Positions 17,408-28,700 of a stretch of DNA of 64,000 nt are shown piece by piece. Every line of letters begins with the position of its first letter. The stretch's first letter is position 1. The DNA comes from Shewanella sp. AS1. Its GTDB lineage: Bacteria; Pseudomonadota; Gammaproteobacteria; Enterobacterales; Shewanellaceae. The stretch is from NCBI RefSeq assembly GCF_021412565.1, contig NZ_JAKCLJ010000003.1, positions 186,001 to 250,000 of the forward strand. The letters are read 5' to 3'. Below the pieces are notes generated by a model that did not search any database, was not told where the DNA came from, and was given only the letters and a program-made list of their open reading frames with translations. A program made the position numbers and the translations under genes.

Positions 17408-18613
17408 GTGAACAGAGCGACCAGCCAACAAACCCTTTTGACGCCTGATCTTAGGCTATTGATCCCTATGTTATCGGCGATTGTGGCCATCACGCCGCTG
17501 GCAATCGACATGTATCTGCCCGCCATGGCGACATTAGCGGACAGTTTTCACTCCAATATCACCACAGTGCAGCAGTCTTTGAGTCTGTATCTTGCGGGTT
17601 ATGGCCTGGGCATGCTGACCTTTGGCCCCATCGCCGACAGAATTGGCCGCCGTCCTCTGGTGCTGCTCGGGCTTACAGGGTTTATGCTGGTCAGCCTGGC
17701 GCTCGGTTTTGTCAACAATGTCGAACTCTTCTTAGGCCTACGTTTTGTGCAGGCCTTTATCGGCGCTGCGGCTACGGTTGTGGTGCCCAGTTACATCAAA
17801 GAAGTTTACGGCAATAACACGGCCAAAGGGATGTCCTATGTCAGCCTTATCATGATGCTGGCGCCACTGATCGCCCCCACCCTAGGTAGCTTGATCCTCG
17901 AACTGGGCGAATGGCATCTGATCTTCTTTATTCTGGCATTCTACGCCTTTGCCTTACTGCTCTTGGTCTTTACTAAGCTCAAGATGCCGTCAGACAGCCA
18001 GAGTGAAACCCGCAGTAAAAAGTCTTTCTTTGGCGCCTACGCCGTGGTCTTTACTAAGCCGGGGGTCAAACTCCATATTGCCAGCGGCATGATGACCTCT
18101 TTTGCCTTTTTCTGCTATCTGACTGCGTCCCCTTTTGTCTATATGGAAGTGTTTGGACTGGATAAATCCCTGTTTGCCATTCTTTTTAGTACCAATGTCG
18201 GCGCCTTGATGCTGGCCAATATCATCAACAGCCGCATAGTGTCTCGCTTCGGTTCCCGCCGTATGCTAAGGGTGGCAACCCTGCTGGCTACCCTAGCCGG
18301 GGCGCTGTTAGTCACTGTCAATCTACTTGGGCTGAGTTACCACTACACAGTCGCGGCGCTCATCCCCTTGATGGGATTTTTAGGCATAATGTCGGTCAAT
18401 GCCGATGCCATTGTCTTGATGAAATTTCAGCATGAAACCGGCACAGCTACGGCCGTGATTGGCACTCTGCGTTTTGGAGTCGGCGCATTGGCAGGTCCAC
18501 TATTAGCACTGTTTTATAGCGGCACAGCCGTGCCGTTTTCCGCACTCATGTTGTCCGCCGTAGTGCTGGTTGGCGTGTTTCAACTCTTCACCGGACGATC
18601 GCGTCAGGGATAA
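17408..18613 (+). CDS. Bcr/CflA-type multidrug efflux MFS transporter
   Basis: 401 residues, about 12 membrane segments. The family signature PLAIDMYLPAMATLADSF is in the first segment and loop, the motif-A-like DRIGRRPLVLLG is in loop 2-3, and the RLRFVQAFIGAAATVV block (LGLRFVQAF) follows. It is an inner-membrane proton-drug antiporter by family. The start is a GTG at 17408; an ATG four bases upstream is out of frame and ends after 14 codons. A shorter start at the internal Met of MLSAIVAI is possible. The substrate is not predictable. Confidence 0.88.
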   Translation: MNRATSQQTLLTPDLRLLIPMLSAIVAITPLAIDMYLPAMATLADSFHSNITTVQQSLSLYLAGYGLGMLTFGPIADRIGRRPLVLLGLTGFMLVSLALGFVNNVELFLGLRFVQAFIGAAATVVVPSYIKEVYGNNTAKGMSYVSLIMMLAPLIAPTLGSLILELGEWHLIFFILAFYAFALLLLVFTKLKMPSDSQSETRSKKSFFGAYAVVFTKPGVKLHIASGMMTSFAFFCYLTASPFVYMEVFGLDKSLFAILFSTNVGALMLANIINSRIVSRFGSRRMLRVATLLATLAGALLVTVNLLGLSYHYTVAALIPLMGFLGIMSVNADAIVLMKFQHETGTATAVIGTLRFGVGALAGPLLALFYSGTAVPFSALMLSAVVLVGVFQLFTGRSRQG

Positions 18614-18773
18614 ATTGGCCAGGCATAAACTGGCCTCTCACCCTTACTTGACATACCAACTCACTTACCACTTCACATGCCACATCACATCCCCCTAACA
18701 GCACTCATGCTATGAAAACAGGATCAATCCAACAGATTGTTCCAAAAAGATAAAAAAAATCGCAACAAAAGGC

Positions 18774-18801
18774 TTGAATAAACATCATTTTTTTATATGA
18801 T
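18774..18801 (+). promoter_or_regulatory. Candidate sigma-70 promoter of ilvIH
   Basis: TTGAAT and TATGAT separated by 16 bp, followed by a 158-bp leader. The leader encodes a 14-codon peptide (from 18817) that is not rich in Ile, Leu or Val, so classical attenuation is not supported. The rest of the 18614-18959 gap holds nothing recognised. Confidence 0.45.
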
Positions 18802-18959
18802 GAATTTTCGTTCAATATGAACGGTCACCCAAAGGCTCAGGCCGCTACCATAACTGGGTGAAAACGAGTTTGAATTACCCTTCAAACTTTTTTTGTAGCG
18901 ATTACCGTCGCTGTATCAAGATACTGCATACCGTAGCGGTAACTTATGAGGGATCAAAA

Positions 18960-20681
18960 ATGGAGAAGTTATCCGGCGCCAGCATGATCGTCAGATCCTT
19001 GATCGACGAAGGCGTTAAACACATATTCGGCTACCCAGGTGGCTCAGTGCTCGACATCTACGATGCACTTCATCAAAAATCCGGCATAGAACATATTCTC
19101 GTCAGGCACGAACAAGCCGCTGTACACATGGCCGATGGCTATGCCCGCGCAACGGGCAAAGTTGGCGTCGTGCTGGTGACATCCGGCCCAGGGGCAACCA
19201 ACGCCATTACCGGTATCGCTACCGCCTACATGGACTCTATCCCCTTAGTGGTGTTATCGGGTCAGGTGCCCAGCAACCTGATAGGCAATGATGCCTTTCA
19301 AGAGTGCGACATGATAGGGATCTCCCGCCCTGTGGTAAAACACAGCTTTCTGGTGACCGATGCCAAAGAGATCCCCAATATCATTAAAAAAGCCTTCTAT
19401 ATCGCCGCCAGTGGTCGTCCAGGCCCTGTGGTGGTCGACCTGCCAAAGGATTGCTTAAATCCTCAAATATTACACGAGTATCAATACCCAGATGCGATCA
19501 ATATGCGCTCCTATAACCCCACCACAAGCGGGCATAAGGGGCAGATTAAGCGCGGTCTAAAAGCCCTGCTGGCAGCCAAAAAGCCTGTACTCTATGTCGG
19601 CGGCGGCGCGGTGATCTCTGGCTGTGACAAGCAGATTTTAGCCCTGGCTGAAAAGTTAAACATTCCCGTTGTCAGTACCTTAATGGGGCTTGGCGCCTTT
19701 CCCGGCACCCATAATAACAGTCTTGGCATGCTGGGGATGCACGGCTGTTATGAGGCTAACATGGCCATGCACAACAGCGATCTTATCTTCGGGATCGGGG
19801 TACGTTTCGATGATCGCACCACAAATAACGTGGAAAAATATTGTCCTAATGCCACCATACTGCATATCGATATAGACCCCTCCTCGATATCCAAAACCAT
19901 CAAGGTGGATATCCCTATCGTGGGCTCGGCGGATAATGTGCTCGATGAGATGCTCGCCCAGCTCGATGAGCACCAAGAGATGCAAAACGATAAGAGCGCA
20001 GTCAATAACTGGTGGCAAGCGATAAACCAGTGGCGAGCAAGAAAGAGTCTTGCCTATGACACCACAAGCTCGCGTATCAAGCCTCAACATGTCATCGAGA
20101 CCTTGCATAAGCTGACCCATGGCGATGCCTATGTGGCATCGGACGTGGGCCAGCATCAGATGTTTGCCGCCCTCTATTACCCCTTTAATAAGCCACGTCG
20201 CTGGATCAACTCTGGCGGCCTTGGCACCATGGGATTTGGCTTACCTGCATCCATGGGCGTTAAACTGGCCATGCCGGAAGAAACCGTGATCTGTGTGACA
20301 GGTGACGGTTCGATTCAGATGAATATTCAGGAGCTTTCAACCGCACTGCAATATGACACCCCGGTTAAAATCATCAACCTGAACAACCGTTTCCTTGGCA
20401 TGGTGAAACAGTGGCAGGATATGATCTACTCGGGACGTCACTCCCACTCCTATATGGATTCTGTGCCAAATTTTGCCAAAATCGCCGAAGCCTACGGCCA
20501 TGTGGGTATGACCATCAGCGATCCGGCCGAGCTGGAATCCAAACTTGCCCAGGCGCTGGCCATGAAAGACAAACTTGTGTTTGTCGATATCAGCGTCGAT
20601 GAAACAGAGCACGTTTACCCCATGCATATCCGTGGTGGCGGCATGAACGAGATGTGGCTAAGCAAAACGGAGAGAAGCTGA
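18960..20681 (+). CDS. ilvI: Acetolactate synthase large subunit
   Basis: 573 residues; the catalytic subunit that makes acetolactate or acetohydroxybutyrate for Val, Leu and Ile synthesis. Three domains: TPP Pyr domain ([14 protein letters not shown] and the catalytic Glu of [14 protein letters not shown]), central FAD-binding domain, and TPP PP domain with [12 protein letters not shown]...NN. Length equals E. coli IlvI (574). The start at 18960 has GAGGGA upstream; an in-frame ATG at 18858 would add 34 unconserved residues. The stop overlaps the start of ilvH (TGATG), so the two are translationally coupled. Confidence 0.95.
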   Translation: MEKLSGASMIVRSLIDEGVKHIFGYPGGSVLDIYDALHQKSGIEHILVRHEQAAVHMADGYARATGKVGVVLVTSGPGATNAITGIATAYMDSIPLVVLSGQVPSNLIGNDAFQECDMIGISRPVVKHSFLVTDAKEIPNIIKKAFYIAASGRPGPVVVDLPKDCLNPQILHEYQYPDAINMRSYNPTTSGHKGQIKRGLKALLAAKKPVLYVGGGAVISGCDKQILALAEKLNIPVVSTLMGLGAFPGTHNNSLGMLGMHGCYEANMAMHNSDLIFGIGVRFDDRTTNNVEKYCPNATILHIDIDPSSISKTIKVDIPIVGSADNVLDEMLAQLDEHQEMQNDKSAVNNWWQAINQWRARKSLAYDTTSSRIKPQHVIETLHKLTHGDAYVASDVGQHQMFAALYYPFNKPRRWINSGGLGTMGFGLPASMGVKLAMPEETVICVTGDGSIQMNIQELSTALQYDTPVKIINLNNRFLGMVKQWQDMIYSGRHSHSYMDSVPNFAKIAEAYGHVGMTISDPAELESKLAQALAMKDKLVFVDISVDETEHVYPMHIRGGGMNEMWLSKTERS

Positions 20682-21175
20682 TGCGTCGAATTATTTCTGT
20701 ATTACTCGAAAACCAACCCGGCGCTTTGTCTCGCGTGGTAGGACTTTTCTCACAGCGTGGCTATAACATCGAAAGCTTAACTGTGGCGCCAACCGACGAC
20801 ATTACGCTTTCGCGACTCAATATCACCCTAGTGGCCGATGATGCTGTGCTGGAGCAGATAGAGAAACAGCTGCATAAGCTGATTGATATTCTCAAAGTCT
20901 CCAACATCACTCAGTCTAACCATATCGAGCGAGAAATCGCTCTGGTGAAGGTAAAAGCCAAGGGCGCCGGGCGCGAAGAGGTGAAACGTACTGCTGATAT
21001 CTTTCGTGGCCAGATAGTGGATGTCACCGCCGAGCTCTATACCATACAGATGACAGGCACCAGCGAGAAACTGGACGCCTTTATCACAGCGATAGGCGAA
21101 GTGACTAAGGTTATCGAGGTCTCACGCTCTGGGGTTGTTGGTCTGTGCCGTGGCGACAAGGTGATGCGCGCTTAG
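20681..21175 (+). CDS. ilvH: Acetolactate synthase small (regulatory) subunit
   Basis: 164 residues, the ACT-domain subunit that confers valine feedback inhibition on the large subunit. The N-terminal ACT motif is RRIISVLLENQPGALSRVVGLFSQRGYNIESLTV, and the C-terminal half ends with VSRSGVVGLCRGDKVM. The start at 20681 overlaps the ilvI stop and has GGAGAG upstream; E. coli IlvH is 163 residues. Confidence 0.95.
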   Translation: MRRIISVLLENQPGALSRVVGLFSQRGYNIESLTVAPTDDITLSRLNITLVADDAVLEQIEKQLHKLIDILKVSNITQSNHIEREIALVKVKAKGAGREEVKRTADIFRGQIVDVTAELYTIQMTGTSEKLDAFITAIGEVTKVIEVSRSGVVGLCRGDKVMRA

Positions 21176-21202
21176 TTTTTACAAGCCAACTTAGCATCCC
21201 AC

Positions 21203-21230
21203 AAACGTCAGCCTAGTGCTGACGTTTTCA
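21203..21230 (+). terminator. Terminator below ilvH
   Basis: The 10-bp stem AAACGTCAGC / GCTGACGTTT has a 5-base loop and a short T-run; it ends the ilvIH transcript. Confidence 0.75.
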
Positions 21231-21278
21231 CTCTCATCATACATCCAGACTCATCAGACATTTGCTCACACGCAGAAT

Positions 21279-21314
21279 AAAAAATGCCGGTGAGATGAAG
21301 ACCGGCATTTTGGC
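21279..21314 (-). terminator. Terminator below napC
   Basis: The stem AAAATGCCGGT / ACCGGCATTTT around a 9-base loop is followed on the minus strand by a run of six T. It ends the napEDABC transcript. Confidence 0.8.
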
Positions 21315-21332
21315 TTGGAGATGAAGCTAAGG

Positions 21333-21920
21333 TTAGAAACCTTCGACTCCTTTCATATCGGGCAGATGATGAGCAATACCCTTATGACAATCGATACAGG
21401 TTTTTTCGCCACTGGCTAATGATGTGGAGTGCATATTAGCCGCACGTGTAGACTGGCGAGTAAAGTCCATGTAATCGAAATTATGGCAGTTACGACATTC
21501 GAGCGAATCGTTAGCCTTTAGCCGCTCCCATTCATGCTCGGCCAGTTCTCGACGTTTCGCCTCAAACTTGTCACGGGTATTAATGGTGCCAAACAGTTTT
21601 CCCCATACCTCCTTTGATGCCTGCATCTTACGGGCTATCTTATCGGTCCAATTATGCGGCACATGGCAATCTGGACACGTCGCGCGAACACCACTACGGT
21701 TAGTAAAGTGTATCGTCGATTGCAACTCCTGATACACGTTATTTTCCATTTCATGGCAGCCAATACAGAAGGCCTCCTGATTGGTCGCTTCGAGCGCAGT
21801 ATTAAACCCCCCCCAAAAGATCACCCCAGCAATAAACCCACCTAAAGTCAGAAAACCTAAGCTATAGTGCACACTTGGCTTATTTAATACCTGCCAGATT
21901 TTTTTCAGCTTATCTAACAT
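21333..21920 (-). CDS. napC: NapC/NirT tetraheme c-type cytochrome
   Basis: 195 residues. There is one N-terminal membrane anchor (about 15-40) and four CxxCH heme sites (CIGCH, CPDCH, CRNCH, CIDCH), with a Met-Glu pair after the first. It passes electrons from the quinol pool to the periplasmic NapAB complex. Last gene of a napEDABC operon, 10 bp after napB. Presence of napC together with napE marks the alpha-type nap cluster of Shewanella; the second (beta) type would lack them. Confidence 0.93.
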   Translation of the reverse strand: MLDKLKKIWQVLNKPSVHYSLGFLTLGGFIAGVIFWGGFNTALEATNQEAFCIGCHEMENNVYQELQSTIHFTNRSGVRATCPDCHVPHNWTDKIARKMQASKEVWGKLFGTINTRDKFEAKRRELAEHEWERLKANDSLECRNCHNFDYMDFTRQSTRAANMHSTSLASGEKTCIDCHKGIAHHLPDMKGVEGF

Positions 21921-21930
21921 ATGGCAGCTC

Positions 21931-22410
21931 CTAGTGCTTGTTCGCGTCAGTTTTAATCAGATGGTCAATATCAATAAACTCATTCTCCACTAAGGTTTTA
22001 GCATCGAGCTGTGGCACATGACACTGGGTGCAGAAATAACGCCTTGGGGATAAATCTGCCAAAAAGTTGTTTTCCCTGTCCATATAGTGAGTCACGCTCA
22101 CCATAGGCGCCTGTGAATCCCCAATGCGCTTACGCGCATGACAAGACATGCATTTATTGACCTTAAGATCTATCTGGTAATTATCTATTTTATGTGGAAT
22201 AACAGGTGGTTGCATTGGGTAGTTACGCACCTGTTTAACGTCTTTATTGAGCACTTTTTGCATCACAGGTGGCGTAGGGTTCATATCCAGCGGCGCCTGT
22301 CTTAAGGTGGCAATTTTCTCTTCGGGCACACCTGCAGCACTAGTGCTAAATGCCGCACCAACCGAAAGGCTCACTAAGGTTGCAAAGGTAACAAATTTCA
22401 ATGTTTTCAT
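21931..22410 (-). CDS. napB: Periplasmic nitrate reductase diheme subunit NapB
   Basis: 159 residues. A cleavable signal peptide (1-25, ending SAA) precedes two CxxCH heme sites (CMSCHARKR and CTQCHVPQ). The [13 protein letters not shown] block is typical of NapB. It relays electrons from NapC to NapA in the periplasm. It lies 11 bp below napA. Confidence 0.94.
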   Translation of the reverse strand: MKTLKFVTFATLVSLSVGAAFSTSAAGVPEEKIATLRQAPLDMNPTPPVMQKVLNKDVKQVRNYPMQPPVIPHKIDNYQIDLKVNKCMSCHARKRIGDSQAPMVSVTHYMDRENNFLADLSPRRYFCTQCHVPQLDAKTLVENEFIDIDHLIKTDANKH

Positions 22411-22421
22411 TATGATTCTCC

Positions 22422-24917
22422 TTATGCCTTAACCACTTTGACTGCACACTTCTTAAAGTCAGTCTGCTTAGACAAAGGATCGGTTGCATCCAGGGTCACC
22501 TTGTTGATCAGTTGACTCGCATCGAACCAGGGAACAAACACTAACCCCACAGGTGGCTTGTTACGACCACGGGTCTCCACCCGAGTCTTGATCTCGCCAC
22601 GACGGGAGATCACCCTCACCTCATCGCCACGACGCAGGCCACGTTTCTTGGCATCATCCGGATGCATAAAACAGACAGCGTCGGGGAAGGCGCGATAGAG
22701 TTCAGGTACGCGCTGTGTCATCGAACCCGAATGCCAATGTTCAAGCACACGTCCGGTAGACAACCAGATATCATACTCATCATCGGGTGATTCTGCGGCA
22801 GGCTCATAAGGCAAGGCATAGATAACCGCCTTACCATCGGGTTTGCCGTAAAACTCAAACCCTTTACCAGGCTTGACATAGGGATCGCTTCCCTCACGGA
22901 AACGCCACTTGGTCTCTTTGCCGTTGACCACGGGCCAACGTAAACCATGAACTTCATGATAGGTATCGAAATCAGCCAGATCATGGCCATGACCACGACC
23001 GAAAGTGGCGTACTCTTCGAATAAGCCTTTTTGGATGTAGAAACCAAAGTGATTGGCCTCATCATTCATATAATGCGCGTCTATCTGTGCCAAGGGGAAT
23101 TTATCCACATTGCCATTTTGATACAGCACTTGGAACAGTGTCTTGCCTTTATATTCTGGATTGGCATCCAGCACAGTCTGTGGCCAGACTTCATCGGTAG
23201 TGAAACGCTTAGAGAACTCCATTAACTGCCAGAGATCTGAACGTGACTCACCCGGCGCTTTCACCATCTGATGCCAGAACTGAGTACGGCGTTCGGCATT
23301 ACCATAAGCCCCCTCTTTCTCGACCCACATAGCCGTTGGCAAAATAAGATCCGCCGCCTGAGTCGTGACGGTGGGATAAGCATCCGAGACCACAATGAAG
23401 TTTTCTGGATTACGGTATCCGGGTAAGCCCTCCTCATTAATATTCGGCCCGGCCTGCATATTGTTATTCACCTGCACCCAGTAGACATTCATATCGCCAT
23501 CTTTCAGGCGACGGTTCTGCTCTACCGCGTGATAACCCGGCTTAGGCGGAATGATGCCATCAGGAATTTTCCAAATCTTTTCGGCAATCTTTCTATGCTC
23601 AGGATTGCTGACTACCATGTCCGCAGGCAGACGGTGTGAAAAGGTACCGACTTCACGTGCGGTGCCGCAGGCCGAAGGCTGTCCGGTCAGCGAGAAGGGG
23701 CTGTTGCCAGGAGTGGAGATCTTACCTGTAAGTAGATGAATGTTATAGATAAGGTTGTTACACCACACACCACGGGTATGCTGGTTAAAGCCCATGGTCC
23801 AGAAAGAGGTCACCTTCACATTGGGATCGGCGTACAATTTGGCCAGCTCGATCAACTTGTCTTCGGGTACTCCCGAGAGTTTACTGACAGAGGTCACATC
23901 ATAATCGGCAACGAAGGCCTTAAAGGCATCGAAATCTATCGGAGTGGAATTACCCGCCGTCTTGACGTTTTTGGCCTTCTGCTGCAGCGGATGCGAGGGA
24001 CGCAGGCCATAACCTATGTCTGTTTCGCCCTTTCTGAAGTTAATATGCTTGTTGACAAAATCCCAGTTCACCGCATCGTTTTGAATTATGTAGTTGGCGA
24101 TAAAGTTGAGAATGGCAAGATCGGTTTGCGGCGTGAACACTATGCCGAGATCGGCTAAATCGAAAGATCTGTGGGTAAAGGTCGACAGGACTGACACCTT
24201 CACATGGGGGGCGCTGAGACGACGGTCGGTCACTCGGCTCCACAAAATCGGGTGCATCTCAGCCATGTTCGAACCCCACAGCACGAAAGCATCGGCGTTT
24301 TCCATGTCATCATAACAGCCCATTGGCTCATCGATACCAAAGGTGCGCATAAAGCCCCCAACGGCAGAAGCCATACAGTGGCGCGCGTTAGGATCTATGT
24401 TGTTGGAACCAAAACCCGCCTTCATCAGCTTAGAGGCTGCATAGCCTTCCCACACAGTCCACTGCCCTGAGCCAAACATACCGATCGCTGTTGGACCTTT
24501 TTTCTTAATGGTTTGTTTCCATTTTTCGGCCATGGTATCGAAAGCCGTATCCCAGCTAACAGGTGTGAATTCCCCCTGTTTGTCATATTTGCCGTTAGTC
24601 ATGCGCAGCATAGGGCTCTGCAATCTGTCCTTGCCATACATGATCTTGGAAAGGAAATATCCCTTGATACAGTTCAGGCCACGGTTAACTTCGCTCTCGG
24701 CATCGCCATGGGTCGCCACCACTTTGCCATCGCGGGTAGCAACAATCACAGAACACCCAGTACCACAGAAACGGCAAGGGGCCTTATTCCACTCCAGTTT
24801 TGTTTGCTCAGAACTGGTGATCAGATTACTTGCCGTTGCCGGTAAGGCCAATCCAGCCACCGAGGCTGCAGCAACGGCTGCATTTGCCTTCATAAATTCG
24901 CGTCGATTCATCTTCAT
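22422..24917 (-). CDS. napA: Periplasmic nitrate reductase catalytic subunit NapA
   Basis: 831 residues, the Mo-bisMGD enzyme that reduces nitrate to nitrite. The twin-arginine signal [16 protein letters not shown] directs folded export. The [4Fe-4S] site is CRFCGTGC with a fourth Cys in GLNCIKGYF, and the molybdenum Cys is in [13 protein letters not shown]. The C-terminal molydopterin dinucleotide domain has [14 protein letters not shown]. Length matches NapA of other Gammaproteobacteria (about 828). The start overlaps the napD stop by 4 bp (ATGA). The catalytic residues are all intact. Confidence 0.96.
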   Translation of the reverse strand: MKMNRREFMKANAAVAAASVAGLALPATASNLITSSEQTKLEWNKAPCRFCGTGCSVIVATRDGKVVATHGDAESEVNRGLNCIKGYFLSKIMYGKDRLQSPMLRMTNGKYDKQGEFTPVSWDTAFDTMAEKWKQTIKKKGPTAIGMFGSGQWTVWEGYAASKLMKAGFGSNNIDPNARHCMASAVGGFMRTFGIDEPMGCYDDMENADAFVLWGSNMAEMHPILWSRVTDRRLSAPHVKVSVLSTFTHRSFDLADLGIVFTPQTDLAILNFIANYIIQNDAVNWDFVNKHINFRKGETDIGYGLRPSHPLQQKAKNVKTAGNSTPIDFDAFKAFVADYDVTSVSKLSGVPEDKLIELAKLYADPNVKVTSFWTMGFNQHTRGVWCNNLIYNIHLLTGKISTPGNSPFSLTGQPSACGTAREVGTFSHRLPADMVVSNPEHRKIAEKIWKIPDGIIPPKPGYHAVEQNRRLKDGDMNVYWVQVNNNMQAGPNINEEGLPGYRNPENFIVVSDAYPTVTTQAADLILPTAMWVEKEGAYGNAERRTQFWHQMVKAPGESRSDLWQLMEFSKRFTTDEVWPQTVLDANPEYKGKTLFQVLYQNGNVDKFPLAQIDAHYMNDEANHFGFYIQKGLFEEYATFGRGHGHDLADFDTYHEVHGLRWPVVNGKETKWRFREGSDPYVKPGKGFEFYGKPDGKAVIYALPYEPAAESPDDEYDIWLSTGRVLEHWHSGSMTQRVPELYRAFPDAVCFMHPDDAKKRGLRRGDEVRVISRRGEIKTRVETRGRNKPPVGLVFVPWFDASQLINKVTLDATDPLSKQTDFKKCAVKVVKA

Positions 24918-25171
24918 TGTTCAACCTCTTCAAGCACTTCACTCTGGTGATAGACCATGGCTGCCGACAATACGCCCTCAATCTTGTTTATCGCCTCAAT
25001 ATCAGCCATCAGCCCTTTTTGAGTCATGCTTTCCAACACTACGACAAGTTTGACCTCATCATTAACAGACAACTCTGCATTGTTCATTTTCATAATTGTC
25101 TGCCTGACCCTGGACATGAATTCAGGTTTAACCTGAACCACAAGACTCGTAACGTGCAGTTCATTGCTCAT
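24914..25171 (-). CDS. napD: NapA maturation chaperone NapD
   Basis: 85 residues, cytoplasmic, ferredoxin-like fold. NapD binds the twin-arginine signal of NapA and guards its export, as known in E. coli. The opening [15 protein letters not shown] and the central [19 protein letters not shown] fit the family. It is translationally coupled to napA. Confidence 0.9.
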   Translation of the reverse strand: MSNELHVTSLVVQVKPEFMSRVRQTIMKMNNAELSVNDEVKLVVVLESMTQKGLMADIEAINKIEGVLSAAMVYHQSEVLEEVEQ

Positions 25172-25218
25172 GATATTTACACTCTAGTTTTAGGGATATT
25201 TTTATAGGATATGTGTAA

Positions 25219-25377
25219 TTAACCTGCACCTGGTGGACCGGTTAATATCTGGCTAAACCAGATAGCAAACCCAAGACCAGAAACGAGTAACACAGACAAC
25301 AGTGGGGCAAGAAAAACGGTAAGAAAGACAAATATTCTCAACTCCAAACTTTTTTCTTCTTTCGATATGGAACTCAT
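25219..25377 (-). CDS. napE: NapE membrane protein
   Basis: 52 residues with one membrane segment (about 18-42) and the family start SISKEEKSLELRIFVFLTVFLAPLL. The start at 25377 was chosen over a longer frame because GGAGGA lies just upstream. NapE is a small nap-operon protein of unsettled function; it heads this operon. Confidence 0.9.
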   Translation of the reverse strand: MSSISKEEKSLELRIFVFLTVFLAPLLSVLLVSGLGFAIWFSQILTGPPGAG

Positions 25378-25513
25378 GCATCCTCCTAACGGATCATGCT
25401 TACTTGTGTAGCGAATAACTTGAGCTCCCGTCATGGATTGCTGCCACAACCTTGACCTCCGCTCAGCTATCCTCCTGAAATTTATGTTATCAATTCTTTT
25501 TTATCCCTCTCTA

Positions 25514-25529
25514 TACCTCTTAATCGGTA
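25514..25529 (-). promoter_or_regulatory. NarP/NarL-type 7-2-7 site upstream of nap
   Basis: TACCTCTTAATCGGTA fits the heptamer palindrome TACYYMT-N2-AKRRGTA at 13 of 14 defined positions. It lies about 137 bp before napE. NarQ/NarP control of nap is established in Shewanella oneidensis; here it is inferred. Confidence 0.6.
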
Positions 25530-25543
25530 AATAATACGCCAGC

Positions 25544-25557
25544 TTGATCTAAATCAT
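25544..25557 (-). promoter_or_regulatory. FNR/CRP-like site upstream of nap
   Basis: TTGATCTAAATCAT matches TTGAT-N4-ATCAA at 9 of 10 positions and sits 14 bp upstream of the NarP-like site. In Shewanella the anaerobic regulator acting on such sites may be EtrA or CRP. The rest of 25378-25742 holds nothing else recognised. Confidence 0.6.
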
Positions 25558-25742
25558 CTTTTTAGTAGAAATAAAATCTGGCTCACCCTTAATGACAGAA
25601 ATTTCCGATTGGAAAGACAGCCAGCCAGGTAAATTAGCTATTCATGTTTTAATGAAGCATAGTGCTTATTAAATTGATTTATGCCTTAACAGGTCATTTA
25701 AAGGACAAAATATCTCGATAGAGGTAGGCATGAGCGGCACAT

Positions 25743-25770
25743 AAAAAAAGCACCTGTATCTGGTGCTTTT
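25743..25770 (-). terminator. Terminator below hrpA
   Basis: The 9-bp stem AAAAGCACC / GGTGCTTTT with a 7-base loop is followed on the minus strand by seven T. Confidence 0.8.
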
Positions 25771-25787
25771 CGATTCTAGCCTTTGTA

Positions 25788-28700
25788 TCAAGCTTCGGCG
25801 ATCCGGTTCAGTATGCGTTTCTCTGAGATGGGATAGGCTGTGCCTAGCACCTGAGCAAAACAGGAGACTCGGTACTCCTCTATCATCCAGCGCGCATCGA
25901 GCAGCGCCTCTGGTGTCGGCGAAGTGCGCGGCACCTTAGCAAGCTGAGCATCCAGTGCCTGCTGCACATTGCTGATGCTGTGCAGATGCAGCCTGTCGCG
26001 GTTGGGATCGACCGGCAGTTTATCGAGGCGATTATCGATCGCCTTAAGGTAACGCACCAGATCCGGCAGACGCTGCCAGCCCGATTGCTCGACGAACCCC
26101 TTAAACACTAATCTGTCCAGCTGAGTCTGAATGTCACTCATGGCAAAGGCGATATCGAGACTTATCTTGCCCTTGAGGCGCTTCTTCACTTTCTGATACA
26201 GGGTCAGGATCTCTTCCACTATCAGGGCGAGCTTGGCCGCCGTGGGATTCAGCTCCTGTCTGACCCACTCTTTGGCCGCAATAAAATCAGTCTCACAACG
26301 TACATCTATCCCCTTCTCATCCAACAGTTGCTGCACAGCGGCAGCCAAGATATCGTCGATCAGGTATTGCACCTGGCCGAAGGGATTAAAATACATGGCC
26401 AGCTTTGCCTTGTTAGGCAGGGTGTTTTGCAGGTGTTTTACCGGCGAGGGAATATTGAGCAATAAGAGGCGCTGCACCCCGTTTCTGTGGGCGCGATTGG
26501 CCTCATTTTCATCATCGAACAGGGCAATAGAAACACTGGCCTTATCATCCACCAGCGCCGGAAACGCCTTGACCTCGAAGTTGCCGCGGCGCTTTTCATA
26601 TTGCTTAGGCAAGGTGCCAAAACTCCACTCAAGCAATCCCTGCTGCTCTATGCCGGTCTCGGCCACATTACGGATGGCCTGAGTCACCTGCCCCTGCAGT
26701 TGATCTTTCAGTGTGTCTAAATTGCGCCCCTGGGCGATCAGCATGCCCTTGTCATCTTCCACCTTAAAGTTAATAAGCAAATGCACAGGAAGCAAGGACA
26801 GATCGAAATCCTCGGGAGATACCCGCACGCCGCTCATGCGCAGTAGCTGTTTGCACATGGCATCGAGCAGACTCATGTCGCTCTCGCTTGCCTTGTTTTT
26901 ATTCCCTTTGCTACTCTGCTGTTGCAAATGGGCTGTGATCGCCTGCAGACAGGCTCTGGCATAATCCGGCGCCGGCACAAAATTACGTCTTAAATTCTTG
27001 GGCAAGGATTTGATCAGCGCGATGCACTTCTCCTCCCTGAGCCCAGGCACCAGCCAGTCGAACCCCTGGCTGTCGAGCTGATTGAGCAGGGCCACAGGAA
27101 TATGCACAGACACGCCATCATCGCTGTCGGCGGGTTCGAAATGGTAACTCAGGCTGAGTTTCAGGTTGCCCTGATGCCAGTAGTCGGGAAAATCCAGCAA
27201 GGAGACATGCTCATCGCTGCGCTGCATCAACTGCTCGCGCGCAAAATCCAGCAGATGCGGATTGTGCTGCTTCTCTTTTTTCCACCAGCTCAGCAGTTTA
27301 GGCGCGTTATAGATCCCCTGCGGGATGCGCGGCTCATAGAAAGCATACAGTGCCTGCTCATCCACTAAAATATCGCGGCGGCGGGACTTATGCTCCAAAG
27401 CCTCAATATCTTCAAGCAGTCGGCGATTGTTAACGAAGAAGGCTTCGTTGGTGCGCAGCTCACCATCGGCCAGGGCGCTGCGGATAAAGATCTCCCGGGC
27501 CTCGACTGGCTCGACTGGTCCATACTGCACCCGGCGGCGATTGACTATCGGCAGGCCATAAAGCTGCTGATTTTCAAAGGCGACCACACTGCCCTGCTTG
27601 GCCTCGAAATGGGGCTCGAGGTAATTTTTCTTCACCAGATGTGCAGCTAGGGGTTCGACCCACTCGGGCTGGATCTTGGCGCAGCAACGGGCAAACAGGC
27701 GCGAGGTCTCAGTCAGCTCGGCCGCCATCAGCCATTTGGGGCCTTTCTTGGCCAGAGGCGAGCCTGGAAACACGAAGAACTTACGGTTTCGCGCGCCGAG
27801 ATATTCATTGTCTTTATCTTTAAGGCCCACGTGACTGAGCAGGCCGGTTAACAGGGCTTTATGCAGCAGCTCATAATCGGCCGGTTCGCTGTTGAGCTTC
27901 CATTTCAGATCATGCACCGCCTGTCTGAGCTGAGCATAGAGATCTTGCCATTCGCGCACCCGCAGATAGGCTAAAAACTCCTGCTTACACAGTTTTCTGA
28001 ACTGACTGGCGCTGTGGGTTTGCTGCTCTACTTTAAGGTGCTGCCACAGATTTACCCAGGCGACAAAGTCTGAGTCTTTATCGTTAAAACGTCTGTGTGC
28101 CTCGTCGGCGGCCTGCTTCTTATCCAGCGGCCGCTCACGCGGGTCTTGGATCGACAAACCAGAGACGATCACCAGCACCTCATGCAGACAGCCATACTCG
28201 TTAGCCTGCACCACCATGCGGGCAAGCCTGGGATCCACAGGAATGGAAGCCAACTGGCGTCCAAGCGGCGTCAGCTGCAGCTGTCCCTTGTGTTTTTTGA
28301 CCGACTGTAACTCTTCGAGCAGCAGGAAACCATCGCGGATATAACGGGGATCCGGCGGCTGGATAAAGGGAAACGCCTCAATGTCCCCAAGGCCGATGGC
28401 GAGCATCTGCAAAATCACCGAGGCCAGGTTGGTACGCAAAATCTCAGGATCGGTGAACTGAGGTCGGCTGTTAAAATCTGTCTCATCATAGAGACGAATA
28501 CAGATCCCAGGTGCGACACGGCCACAACGGCCCTGACGCTGATTGGCACTGGCCTGAGAGATGGGCTCGATCGGCAGGCGCTGTACCTTAGTACGGTAGC
28601 TGTAGCGACTGATGCGGGCTGTGCCAGGATCAATCACATAGCGAATACCGGGCACAGTGAGCGAGGTTTCGGCCACGTTGGTCGCTAGCACTATGCGCCG

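Noticed and set aside
18817..18861. Attenuation leader peptide for ilvIH
   Set aside because: The 14-codon peptide is not enriched in Ile, Leu or Val and no terminator/antiterminator pair follows.
24508..25053. Plus-strand ORF of 181 codons opposite napA/napD
   Set aside because: It is antisense to strongly conserved nap genes and shows no family features.
26233..26682. Plus-strand ORF of 149 codons inside hrpA
   Set aside because: Shadow of the hrpA frame; composition and Ser/Cys content are typical of an antisense frame.
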